Shown here: piece after piece, positions 8,585-17,343 of the stretch
Position numbering within the stretch: the first letter of the stretch is position 1
How the letters are laid out: the number at the start of each line of letters is the position of its first letter
Assembly (NCBI GenBank): GCA_030065055.1
Contig: JASJDS010000108.1
Span: 1-34,356 of the forward strand
Origin: Calothrix sp. MO_192.B10
Lineage (GTDB): Bacteria > Cyanobacteriota > Cyanobacteriia > Cyanobacteriales > Nostocaceae
DNA: 34,356 bases
Reading direction: 5' to 3'
Position numbers and translations under genes: made by a program
The notes under the pieces: generated by a model
What the model was told of the DNA's origin: nothing
What the model saw: the letters and a program-made list of their open reading frames with translations, nothing else
The model's database searches: none

Positions 8585-8994
8585 TCAGATAGCATAAGTA
8601 GCATTCAAGCGATCCAAAACATATTCATGAATAACTTTTGTGAATAGATTGTTTTGTACTTCATACCAATTGTCAATGATGTTTTCACAGCGCATTTCCT
8701 CTAAACGGACAAATGCTTGAAGTGAGCAGAACATATATGTGTTTTGATTGCGTGGCTATTTCTAACCATAAACCGACAAATACCACATAGCTGTTTTACG
8801 GCTCTATGAAAACTTTCAATGCACCAATGTGTATTATGAATAGTGATAAAGTCTGTTTTAGTTATTTGTTGTAATACCGTTTCTGTATGAAGATGCAATT
8901 TATATTGATTGTAGAGAGGTTGCAGTGCAACCTCTTTACGAAATCTATTGGGCGCAACTTTACATATAATTGGTATAAAATCCTTTAGCTTTAT
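8585..8994 (-). pseudogene. DDE transposase remnant (IS4/IS701-like), frameshifted
   Basis: On the minus strand a frame open from 8994 has no in-frame ATG. It reads through FIPIICKVAPNRFRKEVAL and the hallmark WCIESFHRAVKQLCG, with E-x6-K spacing as in the YREK signature of IS4-like DDE transposases, then SHAIKTH, and stops near 8701. A second frame continues the protein without interruption of sense from about 8725 (LQAFVRLEE ... NWYEVQNNLF ... YVLDRLNATYAI) to a stop at 8585-8587. The junction is a frameshift around CTCACTTCAAG. The N-terminal catalytic part is missing. This is a dead 3' fragment upstream of the WD40-TIR operon. Confidence 0.82.
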
Positions 8995-9349
8995 TTATAT
9001 CATAGATTTCTAAGTATAGTACTATGATAATATGTGAAGTTGTGATTTGAGACAAAAATTATGATTTGAGATAATTCAAAATTGAGTATCGGCATTGATC
9101 GGCATTTTGCGGTATTTATCGGCATTAAAATAATCCCTAGAAATACCATTAACTAAAATTTAAAAATCTTAATAATTTTTATGCGGATTATTGTTTTTTT
9201 GGATGAAGATAACTTTTGTTTGTTAAGACAATGTTCAAGTCAAACCATCGTCAAACTTATATTCACATATCATTTTACTAGTAAAGCGGATTCAGGTAAC
9301 TTTCAATTATAGTTTCATTCATCAAGAGTAGTTATAGAAGGAGATACAA
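8995..9349. other. AT-rich upstream region of the NACHT gene
   Basis: There is no gene. The stretch is strongly AT-rich and contains the 10-bp iteron array described at 9089-9128. A clear ribosome binding site, AGAAGGAGA (9336-9344), stands before the ATG at 9350. The promoter is presumably within this region, but no confident -35/-10 pair was picked out. Confidence 0.5.
9089..9128 (-). repeat. 10-bp iteron array, left copy (TCGGCATTRA type)
   Basis: Four consecutive 10-bp units: TCGGCATTGA, TCGGCATTTT, GCGGTATTTA, TCGGCATTAA. The same unit in reverse complement (CAATGCCGCT) forms an array at 13561-13609. The two arrays bracket the NACHT and antiporter genes in inverted orientation and share an exact 10-bp period, that is, one helical turn. 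Confidence 0.75.
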
Positions 9350-11770
9350 ATGGCAATCATTCAAGTTGATAGAGAGATATTTGAGCAATTAAAAACAGCT
9401 TATTCAGAAAAATTTGGAGCTTCACCAACTTCTTTAATTAGTAGACTTAATCGTGTATATGAGTCTCAATTAGATACGAATGAAAATCTCATTGCGGAAA
9501 GAACTCTTCGAGGGTTTTTCAAGTCTGCAACTCTACCAAAAATACAAGAAAAAAATCTCAATTATTTATGTTATGTACTATTAGACAAAAAGAGTTATAA
9601 GGAAGCTTTAAGACAATCAATAGTTGATATAGAAGGAGATTGGCTCGATCCTTACTGGAAACACTTAGAAAATAAGTGTAGTCATATGAGAATATTAGAT
9701 ATGGATAAGCCAGTAAGCATAAATAGTATTTATGTGAATTTCAAGATATTAAAAAATATTCATGGACATAAAAAGCAAACTATTCAAAATCTATTAAATA
9801 ATTTAGAAACGAAAAGAAATATTCCTTTTAAACGTTTCGACTTTTATAATAATGAAAATCATGTTTCAGCTTTAGAGGCTGTAAGAGACTATCCAAAGTT
9901 AATGATTATAGGTAAACCCGGAGCTGGTAAAACTACATTTTTAAAGTATTTAGCCACCCGTTCTAATGTATTGAATATAGAAGAATCTATACGAAATCTT
10001 GTACCAATTTTTATTCAGTTGAGGAATTTTGCTGAGAATCAAGACAAAATAGATCTGGTTGATACTGTTGTAAAAGAATTGGCAGTTCATGTTCCTAACC
10101 ATGAGCAAGCTATTCGTAAACTCCTTGAAAAAGGACAGTGTTTAATCATGTTAGATGGATTGGATGAAATCGAAGTAGATAACAAACAAATTTATAGAGA
10201 GATTGATAATCTCACTCTCACATTTCCCAAAAATCATTTTATAGTTACTCGTCGTAATAAAGGGGGTGATTATGTATTTAAGGATTTTACCAAAGTAGAA
10301 GCAGCAGACTTTGATGAAGAACAAATAGAAAACTTTGTATACAATTGGTTCACAGCACAAGGAGAACCAAAAATTAGTAACGATTTTTTAGACAAACTAA
10401 AAAAGAATAAATCAGTAGAAGAACTAGCAACAAATCCATTGTTACTAACGATTTTATGTTTAACATTTCATGATATTTATGATTTTTCTAGAAATCGTTA
10501 TGCACTATACGCAGATGCAGTAGACTCCTTCTTGAGAAGATGGGATGCTAGTCGTCGCATTGATAGAAAATCTAGTTTTAAACTCCCGCGACAGCGTCTA
10601 ATAGCGATGTTTAGTGAAATAGCCTATGAAGGATTAAGCCAAAAACCATATAAAATATTATGGCATAAGTGGGAACTAGAAAACAAAATTAGTCAGTTTG
10701 TTGAAAATATGACTTTTGATATAGATATTCAGGATGTCTTGACAGAAATTGAAGCGAATCATGGCTTACTTATCCAACAAGCGAAAGGAATCTATTCTTT
10801 TTCACATCTTACTTTCCAAGAATACTTTGCTGCTGAATATATTGTAGAGAATCGGGAACCGAATTTTTTACATAATTTTGTTGAGCAACATTTAATAGAA
10901 TCTCAATGGAAGGAAGTCTTTATTTTAATTACGGAACGACTTTACAACGCCGATGAATTTCTCAAAATTATGTTCAGGTGTACTAATGATATAGTCAAAC
11001 ACAGTAAAGCTTTGCAAGAGATGCTCAAGTGGCTAGATAGAATGACTACTGCTGCTGGTGTTAGATCTAGCTCTTGGAGAGCATTATATCTCAGTATTGA
11101 TTTAGATGTGGATCTCTATATTAGCCATAAAATAGAGATTGAGAGATTACCTTTCGGACAACTTGCAACTGAGATGAGGAATTTTAATCAAGAACACAAA
11201 AAACTTACTCCTCCGACTCCAAAAACTTATCTTATCTCAGGTTTAGCTGGTGTTCATGCTTTGGCTGTTGCTCATGTAGAAGAAAATAATTACGATAAAA
11301 ATGCACCTCTTGAAGCAAGTAAGTTTATTAAAGAACGACTTGAAATAGGTGAAAAATCTGACATTAATGAAAAGGTAAAACTTGCGATTAACAAGGCTCT
11401 TAAAAGCGGTTTGCCAGATTTGTCCAAGGATTTAGCAGAACTACAAGATACTCTACCTAGTGGTCGTGCGTCTACTAATAAGTGGCGAGAATGGACAGAA
11501 GACTTACGCCAAGTTATGCTAAAGCACTTAGATATCGGTTATGAAAAGCTATTTACACCTGAAGAGACAAAGGCTTTAGAACATTACATTTATGCTAACT
11601 ATTTAATACTTGAATGTATTAGAGCAGAAAGCTATTCTTCTAAAGAATTGCGCTATAAAATATTGGATAATTTATTATTACCTAATGAGAGAATTGCACC
11701 TGAACTACTAAGTACAGATTACCACAATAAAGTTAAAGAGTCAGACTTTGAAGCCAGTAGTTTGGTTTAG
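9350..11770 (+). CDS. NACHT domain NTPase (STAND family, conflict-type)
   Basis: An 806-residue protein. The N-terminal 110 residues are helical and may be an effector or HTH-like adaptor (RTLRGFFKSATLPKIQEKNL). The NACHT core starts near residue 180 with Walker A GKPGAGKTT (188-196) and Walker B LIMLDGLDEIE (265-275; D272-E273 as the acidic pair). The winged-helix/helical part includes SHLTFQEYFAAEY (about 485-497), a NACHT signature. The C-terminal 250 residues are helical, with the W/R...YLSIDLDVDL motif typical of cyanobacterial NACHT proteins, resembling the helical C-terminal domains (NCH-type) of conflict-system NACHTs. There are no leucine-rich or WD repeats. A strong Shine-Dalgarno supports the start. 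Signal-dependent oligomerisation against invading DNA or stress is inferred from the family. The gene is visibly AT-rich compared with its neighbours. Confidence 0.88.
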   Translation: MAIIQVDREIFEQLKTAYSEKFGASPTSLISRLNRVYESQLDTNENLIAERTLRGFFKSATLPKIQEKNLNYLCYVLLDKKSYKEALRQSIVDIEGDWLDPYWKHLENKCSHMRILDMDKPVSINSIYVNFKILKNIHGHKKQTIQNLLNNLETKRNIPFKRFDFYNNENHVSALEAVRDYPKLMIIGKPGAGKTTFLKYLATRSNVLNIEESIRNLVPIFIQLRNFAENQDKIDLVDTVVKELAVHVPNHEQAIRKLLEKGQCLIMLDGLDEIEVDNKQIYREIDNLTLTFPKNHFIVTRRNKGGDYVFKDFTKVEAADFDEEQIENFVYNWFTAQGEPKISNDFLDKLKKNKSVEELATNPLLLTILCLTFHDIYDFSRNRYALYADAVDSFLRRWDASRRIDRKSSFKLPRQRLIAMFSEIAYEGLSQKPYKILWHKWELENKISQFVENMTFDIDIQDVLTEIEANHGLLIQQAKGIYSFSHLTFQEYFAAEYIVENREPNFLHNFVEQHLIESQWKEVFILITERLYNADEFLKIMFRCTNDIVKHSKALQEMLKWLDRMTTAAGVRSSSWRALYLSIDLDVDLYISHKIEIERLPFGQLATEMRNFNQEHKKLTPPTPKTYLISGLAGVHALAVAHVEENNYDKNAPLEASKFIKERLEIGEKSDINEKVKLAINKALKSGLPDLSKDLAELQDTLPSGRASTNKWREWTEDLRQVMLKHLDIGYEKLFTPEETKALEHYIYANYLILECIRAESYSSKELRYKILDNLLLPNERIAPELLSTDYHNKVKESDFEASSLV

Positions 11771-11824
11771 TGAAGGGTAACCTAATATTAAGACTGAAAG
11801 TTTCCTAACCCTTTTTATGGTGAT

Positions 11825-12005
11825 CTATACTAAGTCTTTAACCCGGATTTCTCACTAAATCTCTTACAGCCTTATAAAACCTAGATTTATGCATTTTTTA
11901 GTGTGTAAAAATTATCAATGTTCTCAAATTATCGAAGCTTTTTCCGAGTAAGGGTTACGAAACTGACAAATGCGAAACTTGTGAGAAATGCGGGTTTAAG
12001 TATAG
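11825..12005. mobile_element. Miniature inverted-repeat element (about 180 bp)
   Basis: The element is bounded by CTATACTAAGTC...ACCCGGATTTCTCAC at 11825-11855 and the inverse GTGAGAAATGCGGGTTTAAG...TATAG at 11981-12005. The shared terminal core is AACCCG(G/C)ATTTCTCAC. There is no coding capacity inside. It looks like a non-autonomous transposon, possibly of the IS630 type because the ends sit at TA, inserted between the NACHT and antiporter genes. Confidence 0.7.
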
Positions 12006-12348
12006 CAATACCAAAAAATTGTGAAAAATAAAATAGACTTAAATGCTTGTATGAAATATATTCCTAATGTCTATATATTTTTTCGTAATATAATCATGAT
12101 TGTTATAGTATTAAACAAAATTACATATTAATAATAAATATGTAATTTTAAGCATAAACTGTAGCAGTTACTGTGAAATAGAAAAGTCTATCAGCGATAT
12201 ACTTTCTATAGTTGAACTCAGTCAAATATTATCTAGTTAACAGACAACAGCACTTTTCAAGTCAGTGAAGTACACCTGTGGTGGACTGAAAACCCTTTAT
12301 TTATTTATAGTTTATTGATAAAATGCTTGAGTGGAAAAAGTCAAGCTC
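12006..12348. other. AT-rich intergenic region before the antiporter-like gene
   Basis: No gene, RNA or repeat array was recognised. It is very AT-rich, with several near-palindromic TAATATG/ATATTA patches around 12085-12150. The antiporter-like frame opens at GTG 12331, with a better ATG at 12349. No clear Shine-Dalgarno precedes either. Confidence 0.4.
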
Positions 12349-13428
12349 ATGAGCAAAAATTTTCTTAAGCTAATCATTACAGCAACTGCACTAGGATTAG
12401 GTGCTTATTTTCTGGCTACTAACCTAGACATTAATGCAAAGCATATACCTTATCTTCAAGAAATTATGTATGCCACCATAGCCGTGGGATTATACATCAA
12501 TATCGTTAGCATTGATACTACAATATTTAAAAGTAACTTAGATTCTATTTTTAAGGTAATATTTTTAGGAGTTCCTTTAAAGATTATATTACCAGGTTTC
12601 CTTTTAGCTTACTTGTCTCCTAGTGTTGCACCAATTGCATATTTATGTGCAACTGTTATTGCTCAAATCGACCCCATTGCAGCTGCACACTCCCTCGACT
12701 ATAGCAATATAAGTAAAAAATCGGAAACTATTTTGAGAGCTTGGTCTAGTTTTGATGACCCCATTACGGTATTGTTCGCTTTTTATATTTTTCGACCTAT
12801 TATATTATTGGTAGATTTCAATTTCAATGAATATTTATTTAGAATAGTTCGTGACATTACCACCTGTTTTATAGTTTATTTCATTTACAAACAAATTTAT
12901 CGTAAGTATAGTAAGAAACTTCCCATACCTATAAAATACAAAATCAAATTCAAAATATTTTTAGAAACCATTACTATTATTGGAATTATTATTTATAGCA
13001 TCCTGTCTGCCTCTTTTCTTTTACCAGCTGCAATTGGACTTTTTATCAGACCATTTGCAGCAGAAAAACTGACCAAGATAAATTCTGCTATTTTTTATTT
13101 CAGTGTTATTATTCTTGGTTTATTGTCTGCAAATCTATCTTTAGATTGGAATTCTGGTCTGATACTCGCTTTTTCAACCTTTTTCTTGGCACAAGTTCTA
13201 GTTACTCTGTTATTTCTCAAAGACTCTACAGAAAGCAAAACTAGAGTTATGTTTGGTCATCAAAATGGTATGACTGCAATGCTGTTAACAGTTGCAATAG
13301 AGGTATCTGGTTCCGAAAAAACTGCTCAACTATTATCAGTTACATTACCTGCGATTATATGTATTGCAATATTTTATTTTGCTAGTAACTATATATTAGA
13401 TATTTTAATACCATCTTCCCTAACTTAG
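12349..13428 (+). CDS. Cation:proton antiporter-like integral membrane protein
   Basis: About 359 residues from the ATG (a GTG six codons upstream is possible). Roughly ten hydrophobic segments are visible. The pattern recalls CPA-type Na+/H+ exchangers: IAQIDPIAAAHSL (about residues 104-116) at the place of the family's T-D-P motif, SSFDDPITVLF (about 128-138) with a D-D pair in a membrane helix, and FGHQNGMTAMLL (about 300-311) late in the protein. It is shorter than typical CPA1 members and divergent, so transport of Na+ or K+ against H+ is only a likely function. It shares low GC with the upstream NACHT gene but is separated from it by about 560 bp with a MITE, so it is probably transcribed separately. 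It could be island cargo rather than a functional partner. Confidence 0.6.
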   Translation: MSKNFLKLIITATALGLGAYFLATNLDINAKHIPYLQEIMYATIAVGLYINIVSIDTTIFKSNLDSIFKVIFLGVPLKIILPGFLLAYLSPSVAPIAYLCATVIAQIDPIAAAHSLDYSNISKKSETILRAWSSFDDPITVLFAFYIFRPIILLVDFNFNEYLFRIVRDITTCFIVYFIYKQIYRKYSKKLPIPIKYKIKFKIFLETITIIGIIIYSILSASFLLPAAIGLFIRPFAAEKLTKINSAIFYFSVIILGLLSANLSLDWNSGLILAFSTFFLAQVLVTLLFLKDSTESKTRVMFGHQNGMTAMLLTVAIEVSGSEKTAQLLSVTLPAIICIAIFYFASNYILDILIPSSLT

Positions 13429-13560
13429 AAATTCAGTAGCTTTACATAAATAAACATAAAAATAGTTATATTCAGTTTTTCTCCATAATTCGCTTTATTA
13501 TTGGATTTATCTAATTTTTCTACGTATTCTCTTGCCTTGTATTTTGTGTAGATTACTGCT

Positions 13561-13609
13561 CAATGCCGCTCAATGCCGCTCAATGCCGCTCAATGCCGCT
13601 TAATGCCAT
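13561..13609 (+). repeat. 10-bp iteron array, right copy (CAATGCCGCT)
   Basis: Four perfect CAATGCCGCT units (13561-13600) are followed by a degenerate TAATGCCAT. It is the inverse of the array at 9089-9128. It lies about 50 bp upstream of the small Cys-rich gene and could also act as its operator. Confidence 0.85.
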
Positions 13610-13659
13610 ATGTGTTTATACTTATTAATGTATCTACCACAAATAGGTATTGGTGAGCT

Positions 13660-13869
13660 ATGTCAAATCAGCGCAATCAAAGCAATGTAAAAGTCTGTAA
13701 TCACAAACCTGGTGATAATTGGACAGAGGAAGAGGGGGGCTGCTGTGGTGATGAGCAACCAAAAAACAAAAGTTCTGAATTAACTAAAAACCCAGTACAG
13801 GAAGAACAAGAATCTGATTCGGATAGTGTCTTGATTGAATCTGAACCTTCACCAATCTCTGCTACCTAG
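13660..13869 (+). CDS. Small acidic Cys-containing protein of unknown function
   Basis: A 69-residue protein that I do not recognise. It contains CNHKPGDNW (residues 13-21) and GGCCGDE (about 27-33), three cysteines spaced as a possible metal or redox site, followed by an acidic, Ser/Glu-rich disordered tail (EEQESDSDSV, ending SPISAT). There is no membrane segment. An in-frame degenerate second copy follows directly after the stop codon, and the conserved pieces between the copies (KPGDN, CCGDE, SDSVL, the final AT) show which residues were under constraint. The short length makes annotation less certain, but the duplication supports a real gene. Confidence 0.65.
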   Translation: MSNQRNQSNVKVCNHKPGDNWTEEEGGCCGDEQPKNKSSELTKNPVQEEQESDSDSVLIESEPSPISAT

Positions 13870-14040
13870 CTGCATTGCAAACCTGGTGATAATTGACTTG
13901 ATGGCTGTTGTGGCGATGAGGAAACAAAAAACGAAAGCTTGGCAGTCACTAAGAAACAATTACAGGAAGAAGAGGAATTAGAGCGAGTTTCAGATAGTGT
14001 CTTGAATCAATCTGAACTTTCACTAAGCTTCGCTACCTAG
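13870..14040 (+). pseudogene. Degenerate tandem copy of the small Cys-containing gene
   Basis: In the same frame directly after the stop of the first copy, the sequence reads LHCKPGDN, then a TGA (13894-13896) where copy 1 has TGG (Trp), then LDGCCGDEETKNESLAVT and, further on, SDSVLNQSELSLSFAT before a TAG at 14038-14040. The alignment with copy 1 is unmistakable along its length, but the start codon and Trp codon are lost. It is a recently inactivated duplicate. Confidence 0.82.
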
Positions 14041-14053
14041 CTTAAAACAATTA

Positions 14054-14118
14054 ATTGCTCACTTTACGATCGCACCTTTACCATCCATGTAGCGATCACA
14101 CATCATAATCCTGATGAG
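14054..14118. repeat. Interspersed repeat, copy B (see 2371-2445)
   Basis: It matches the repeat at 2371-2445 from ATTGCTC to CATAATCCTGATGAG, lacking a short insertion present there. A GGGAGC/GCTCCC hairpin follows at about 14130-14150. It is non-coding. Confidence 0.65.
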
Positions 14119-14269
14119 GGTCACATAGCAAGGGAGCTTTCTGGCTCCCACTAGGTAATATTTTTGCAAAATTGGGATGCTCTCTTTCCTACTCCCAACT
14201 ACCAACTGCCGAATGTGTTTCTTATGAGTGGTACATTTTAACTCAAAACTCATAATCTCACTCAAAGCT

Positions 14270-15547
14270 ATGGTTCCCGAATTGCTACAACAAGTAAGGT
14301 TAATTGACCCTGTATCTGCAACTGACAGTATTGTAGATGTTTTAATTATTGATAATTACATTCAGTCAATTGCCAATGGCATTTCTGATATCCCAGATAA
14401 TACTCAAATCCGGGATTGTCGGGGATTAATTCTGGGAACGGGTTTAGTAGATTTATATAGCCACTCTGGAGAACCAGGATTTGAAGAACGGGAAACCCTC
14501 TCATCCCTATACAAAGCCGCTATTAGTGGCGGCTTTACTAGAATTACTATTTTACCCGATACTTCTCCCCCAATAGATAACCCTGCTGTGGTAGCACAGT
14601 TACAAAAGAGCAAGGCAGATACAAACAACTCCCATCCCCTCCCTCTCCTCTACATCTGGGGTGCTGTTTCCCAAGCAATTGCTGGTGAGAATATGGCGGA
14701 GTTAGTAGATTTAGCTACTGCTGGAGTAGTTGGTTTTACAGATAGCCAGCCGTGGAAAAATTTAACTATGGTACGGCGATTGTTAGAATATTTACAACCG
14801 TTAAATAAACCAGTGGCGTTTTGGTGCTGCGATCGCCAGCTTGCTAGCAACGGAATTATGCGAGAAGGTTATGACTCCATCCGCCTAGGTTTACCAGGCA
14901 ATCCAGCCTATTCTGAAACCACTGCGATCGCTAATTTAATTGAATTAGTTGCCGCCACGAAAACCCCCGTACACATCATGCGTGTTTCTACTGAACGTAG
15001 TGTAAAATTAATATTAACTGCAAAGGAGCAAGGCTTACCCATCACCGCCAGCACTACCTGGATGCACCTATTACTGGATACAACTGCGGTGCAAAGTTAC
15101 GACCCCAGTCTGCATTTGGAACCACCTTTAGGCAATCCCCAGGATATGGAGGCCTTGAGAAAGGCGGTAAAAACTGGCATTATAGATGCGATCGCTATTG
15201 ATCATAGTCCCTACACCTACGAAGAAAAAACCGTCTCCTTTGCCGAAGCACCTCCAGGGGCAATTGGTTTAGAATTAGCATTACCCCTACTGTGGCAGAA
15301 TTTAGTAGAAACAGGGGAGTTTACAGCACTAGAATTGTGGGGTGCTTTGAGTAGTCATCCAGCCCAGTGTTTGCAACAAACACCCAGTACCATTGCTCCT
15401 GGGGAAAAAGCCGAAATGACTCTATTTAACCCCCAACAAACTTGGAATGTAGAAGGAAAAAATTTACATACACTGTCAAGTAATACACCTTGGTTAGGAA
15501 AGCAATTGACGGGTAAAGTCCTGCAAACTTGGTGTTTTAAAGGTTGA
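14270..15547 (+). CDS. pyrC: Dihydroorotase-like amidohydrolase, probably non-catalytic (PyrC homologue)
   Basis: About 425 residues from ATG 14270; an in-frame ATG at 14228 would add a non-conserved leader. The protein follows the class I dihydroorotase pattern end to end: GTGLVDLYSHSGEPG (residues 56-70), SGGFTRITILPDTSP, HIMRVST (235-241), WMHLLLD, AIDHSPYTYEEK (309-320) and GLELALPLL. Key metal ligands are changed, however: HxH is YSH (Y63), the HAED His is absent (WCCD), and the His before VST is Arg (R238). Asp of DHSP is kept. Several cyanobacterial PyrC homologues share the DLYSHSGEPG form. Such proteins may be structural partners of aspartate transcarbamoylase rather than enzymes; that role is inference. 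The stop codon lies inside a short tandem repeat. Confidence 0.85.
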   Translation: MVPELLQQVRLIDPVSATDSIVDVLIIDNYIQSIANGISDIPDNTQIRDCRGLILGTGLVDLYSHSGEPGFEERETLSSLYKAAISGGFTRITILPDTSPPIDNPAVVAQLQKSKADTNNSHPLPLLYIWGAVSQAIAGENMAELVDLATAGVVGFTDSQPWKNLTMVRRLLEYLQPLNKPVAFWCCDRQLASNGIMREGYDSIRLGLPGNPAYSETTAIANLIELVAATKTPVHIMRVSTERSVKLILTAKEQGLPITASTTWMHLLLDTTAVQSYDPSLHLEPPLGNPQDMEALRKAVKTGIIDAIAIDHSPYTYEEKTVSFAEAPPGAIGLELALPLLWQNLVETGEFTALELWGALSSHPAQCLQQTPSTIAPGEKAEMTLFNPQQTWNVEGKNLHTLSSNTPWLGKQLTGKVLQTWCFKG

Positions 15548-15599
15548 CAGTTGACAGTTGACGGTTGACGGTTGACAGTTGACAGTTGACAGTTGACAG
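15544..15599. repeat. Heptameric short tandem repeat TTGACAG/TTGACGG x8
   Basis: Eight contiguous 7-bp units. The first contains the TGA stop of the dihydroorotase-like gene, so the array begins inside the gene's last codons. Confidence 0.9.
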
Positions 15600-15649
15600 A
15601 AAAATAAACTGGATACAAGCTCCGGGCTTTAGACATGGGGTCAATCCCG

Positions 15650-15691
15650 GACAGTTGTTCATGGGGGAAACCCCCAAGACCACACTGTCCT
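15650..15691. terminator. Long hairpin after the dihydroorotase-like gene
   Basis: Outer arms GGACAGT...ACTGTCC (15650-15656 / 15685-15691) enclose GGGGGAAACCCCC (15664-15676). There is no strong T-tract, so it may be a repeat hairpin that also ends transcription. The preceding AATAAACTGGATACAAGC (15604-15621) also occurs at 2551-2568, which marks this as part of an interspersed element. Confidence 0.5.
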
Positions 15692-15824
15692 CAAAATCTA
15701 AAATCCAAAATCCAAAATTGAATGACGGTTACTGGTGAAGTTTTCACGTTTTGTCACCTGATGATAGTCCCGAATACATTAATGAAAGGGAATAACTAAT
15801 AAATGAACGATGTAGAGCAATATT

Positions 15825-17096
15825 ATGAATGAAGATTTTTACAGCCAAGGTTTAGAAAAAGCACAGCAAAAGGACTTTACTGGAGCAATTGAGGCATTTA
15901 ATCGAGTTTTACAGACAAACCCTTACTGGGATGAACCATACTATCGACGGGGCTTGGCTTACTTTGATACGGGAGCTATCCATCAAGCAGTTTCTGATTA
16001 TACAAAAGCAATTGAATTAAATTCTCAGTATACAGAAGCCTATTATGGACGGGCATTGGCAAGGCTGGTATTGAAAAATTTACCAGGGGCACTTGCAGAT
16101 GTGGATCGGGCAATTGCCCTGAATCGCAATTATGCAGCCGCTTACAATTTACGGGCAACCATACGCCGTAAACAAGGTAATATTCATGATGCGATCGCTA
16201 ACTTTAAGCAAGCAGCCGAGTTATATTTAGCACAAAAAGATAAGGAAAATTGTCGTCGTTGTTTAGAAAATTTGCAAAAGCTACAACCGAAAGCAAAAAC
16301 TGCTGTTGTGGAATCACAAACAGCCAAACCAACCCCTATATTGTCGGAAAAAGATTACTTTACCCAATTACTAGACAAAGCTGAACACGGAGACACCAGA
16401 CAAGCAATGGAAGATTTGAACTGGGTGTTAAAAGCCGATCCCCAGGATGCAAAAGCTTACTGCTGTCGTGGGGTTGTATATTGTAAAATGGGTAAATACC
16501 AAGAAGCGATCGCAGATTTTAACCAATCATTACGGCTGAATTTCCAAGATGCCATCGTTTACCGCAACCGAGGTAAAGCCCGTTCCCACTATGGGGATCG
16601 TCAAGGAGCAATGGCAGATTTTAACAAAGCTTTACAAATACAACCAGAGGATGTGTTGACATATGTTGCCAGGGGAAATGCTTATCGGCTAATGGGGGAT
16701 CATCTCCAGGCAATTGAGGACTATGATAAAGCATTGGAAAAAAACCCTGATGATGCCCAAGCTTACTACAATCGCGGCATTGCTTACACTTGCTTGGAAG
16801 AAATGGAACTAGCCTGTGCTGATTATCAAAAGGCAGCCAGTATATTTTGTGAGCAGGAAGACTGGGATAATTATCAGCTGGTGATAGATAGTTTGCAGAA
16901 AATCAACACATCTCACCCACAAAGGAAAAAAGTCAACTCTAAACTGTTGCGCCAGCGTCTATTACGGTTAGTGGGAGGATATTGGGAAATTGCCGAACGT
17001 TTGATACAACAGGCAAAATATAACTATCCCGGCATGGCAGAATCATGGTATATGGAAAAAGTAGTCAGTGATTTAGAACGCGATCGGGGAATGTAA
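15825..17096 (+). CDS. Tetratricopeptide repeat (TPR) protein
   Basis: A 423-residue soluble protein with about eight TPR motifs in two blocks. The first block spans residues 1-140 and the second about 178-330, with regular G...A...A...P spacing (for example AYYGRALARLVLKNLPGAL and AYYNRGIAYTCLEEM). The blocks are joined by a basic, Thr-rich linker near 155-175. A C-terminal helical stretch of about 75 residues (KLLRQRLLRLVGGYWEIAERL) has no TPR consensus. TPR proteins are scaffolds for protein-protein contacts; the partner is unknown. No signal peptide is visible. It appears monocistronic. Confidence 0.85.
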   Translation: MNEDFYSQGLEKAQQKDFTGAIEAFNRVLQTNPYWDEPYYRRGLAYFDTGAIHQAVSDYTKAIELNSQYTEAYYGRALARLVLKNLPGALADVDRAIALNRNYAAAYNLRATIRRKQGNIHDAIANFKQAAELYLAQKDKENCRRCLENLQKLQPKAKTAVVESQTAKPTPILSEKDYFTQLLDKAEHGDTRQAMEDLNWVLKADPQDAKAYCCRGVVYCKMGKYQEAIADFNQSLRLNFQDAIVYRNRGKARSHYGDRQGAMADFNKALQIQPEDVLTYVARGNAYRLMGDHLQAIEDYDKALEKNPDDAQAYYNRGIAYTCLEEMELACADYQKAASIFCEQEDWDNYQLVIDSLQKINTSHPQRKKVNSKLLRQRLLRLVGGYWEIAERLIQQAKYNYPGMAESWYMEKVVSDLERDRGM

Positions 17097-17179
17097 TTAT
17101 ATTACCAAGCACACCATTAATAATAAAATTGATTTCCCCTACCCACTCCTAACTCCTCAAGGGCGCAAGCCGCAGAGAA

Positions 17180-17320
17180 CAGTTAACAGTTAACAGTTAT
17201 CAGTTAACAGTTGTTGGTTGACAGTTAGGATTACCGAAGAAGATAAATTTAATCCTCTCTCACTCCTTCCCTCCATCAACTAACAACTATCAACTAACAA
17301 CTATCAACTAACAACTATCA
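17180..17320. repeat. Short tandem repeat clusters
   Basis: There are two clusters: CAGTTAA-type heptamers at 17180-17230, and a 14-bp unit CAACTAACAACTAT repeated about three times at 17275-17320. They lie between convergent genes. Confidence 0.85.
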
Positions 17321-17343
17321 CTCCGCGCGGGGAAACTCCGCCC

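Noticed and set aside
12349-13428. Calling the membrane protein a definite Na+/H+ antiporter
   Set aside because: It is short and divergent; the motif resemblance (IDP, FDDP) supports only antiporter-like.
14059-14265. 68-codon minus-strand frame before the dihydroorotase-like gene
   Set aside because: It runs through the interspersed repeat also found at 2371-2445 and a hairpin; no conserved protein features.
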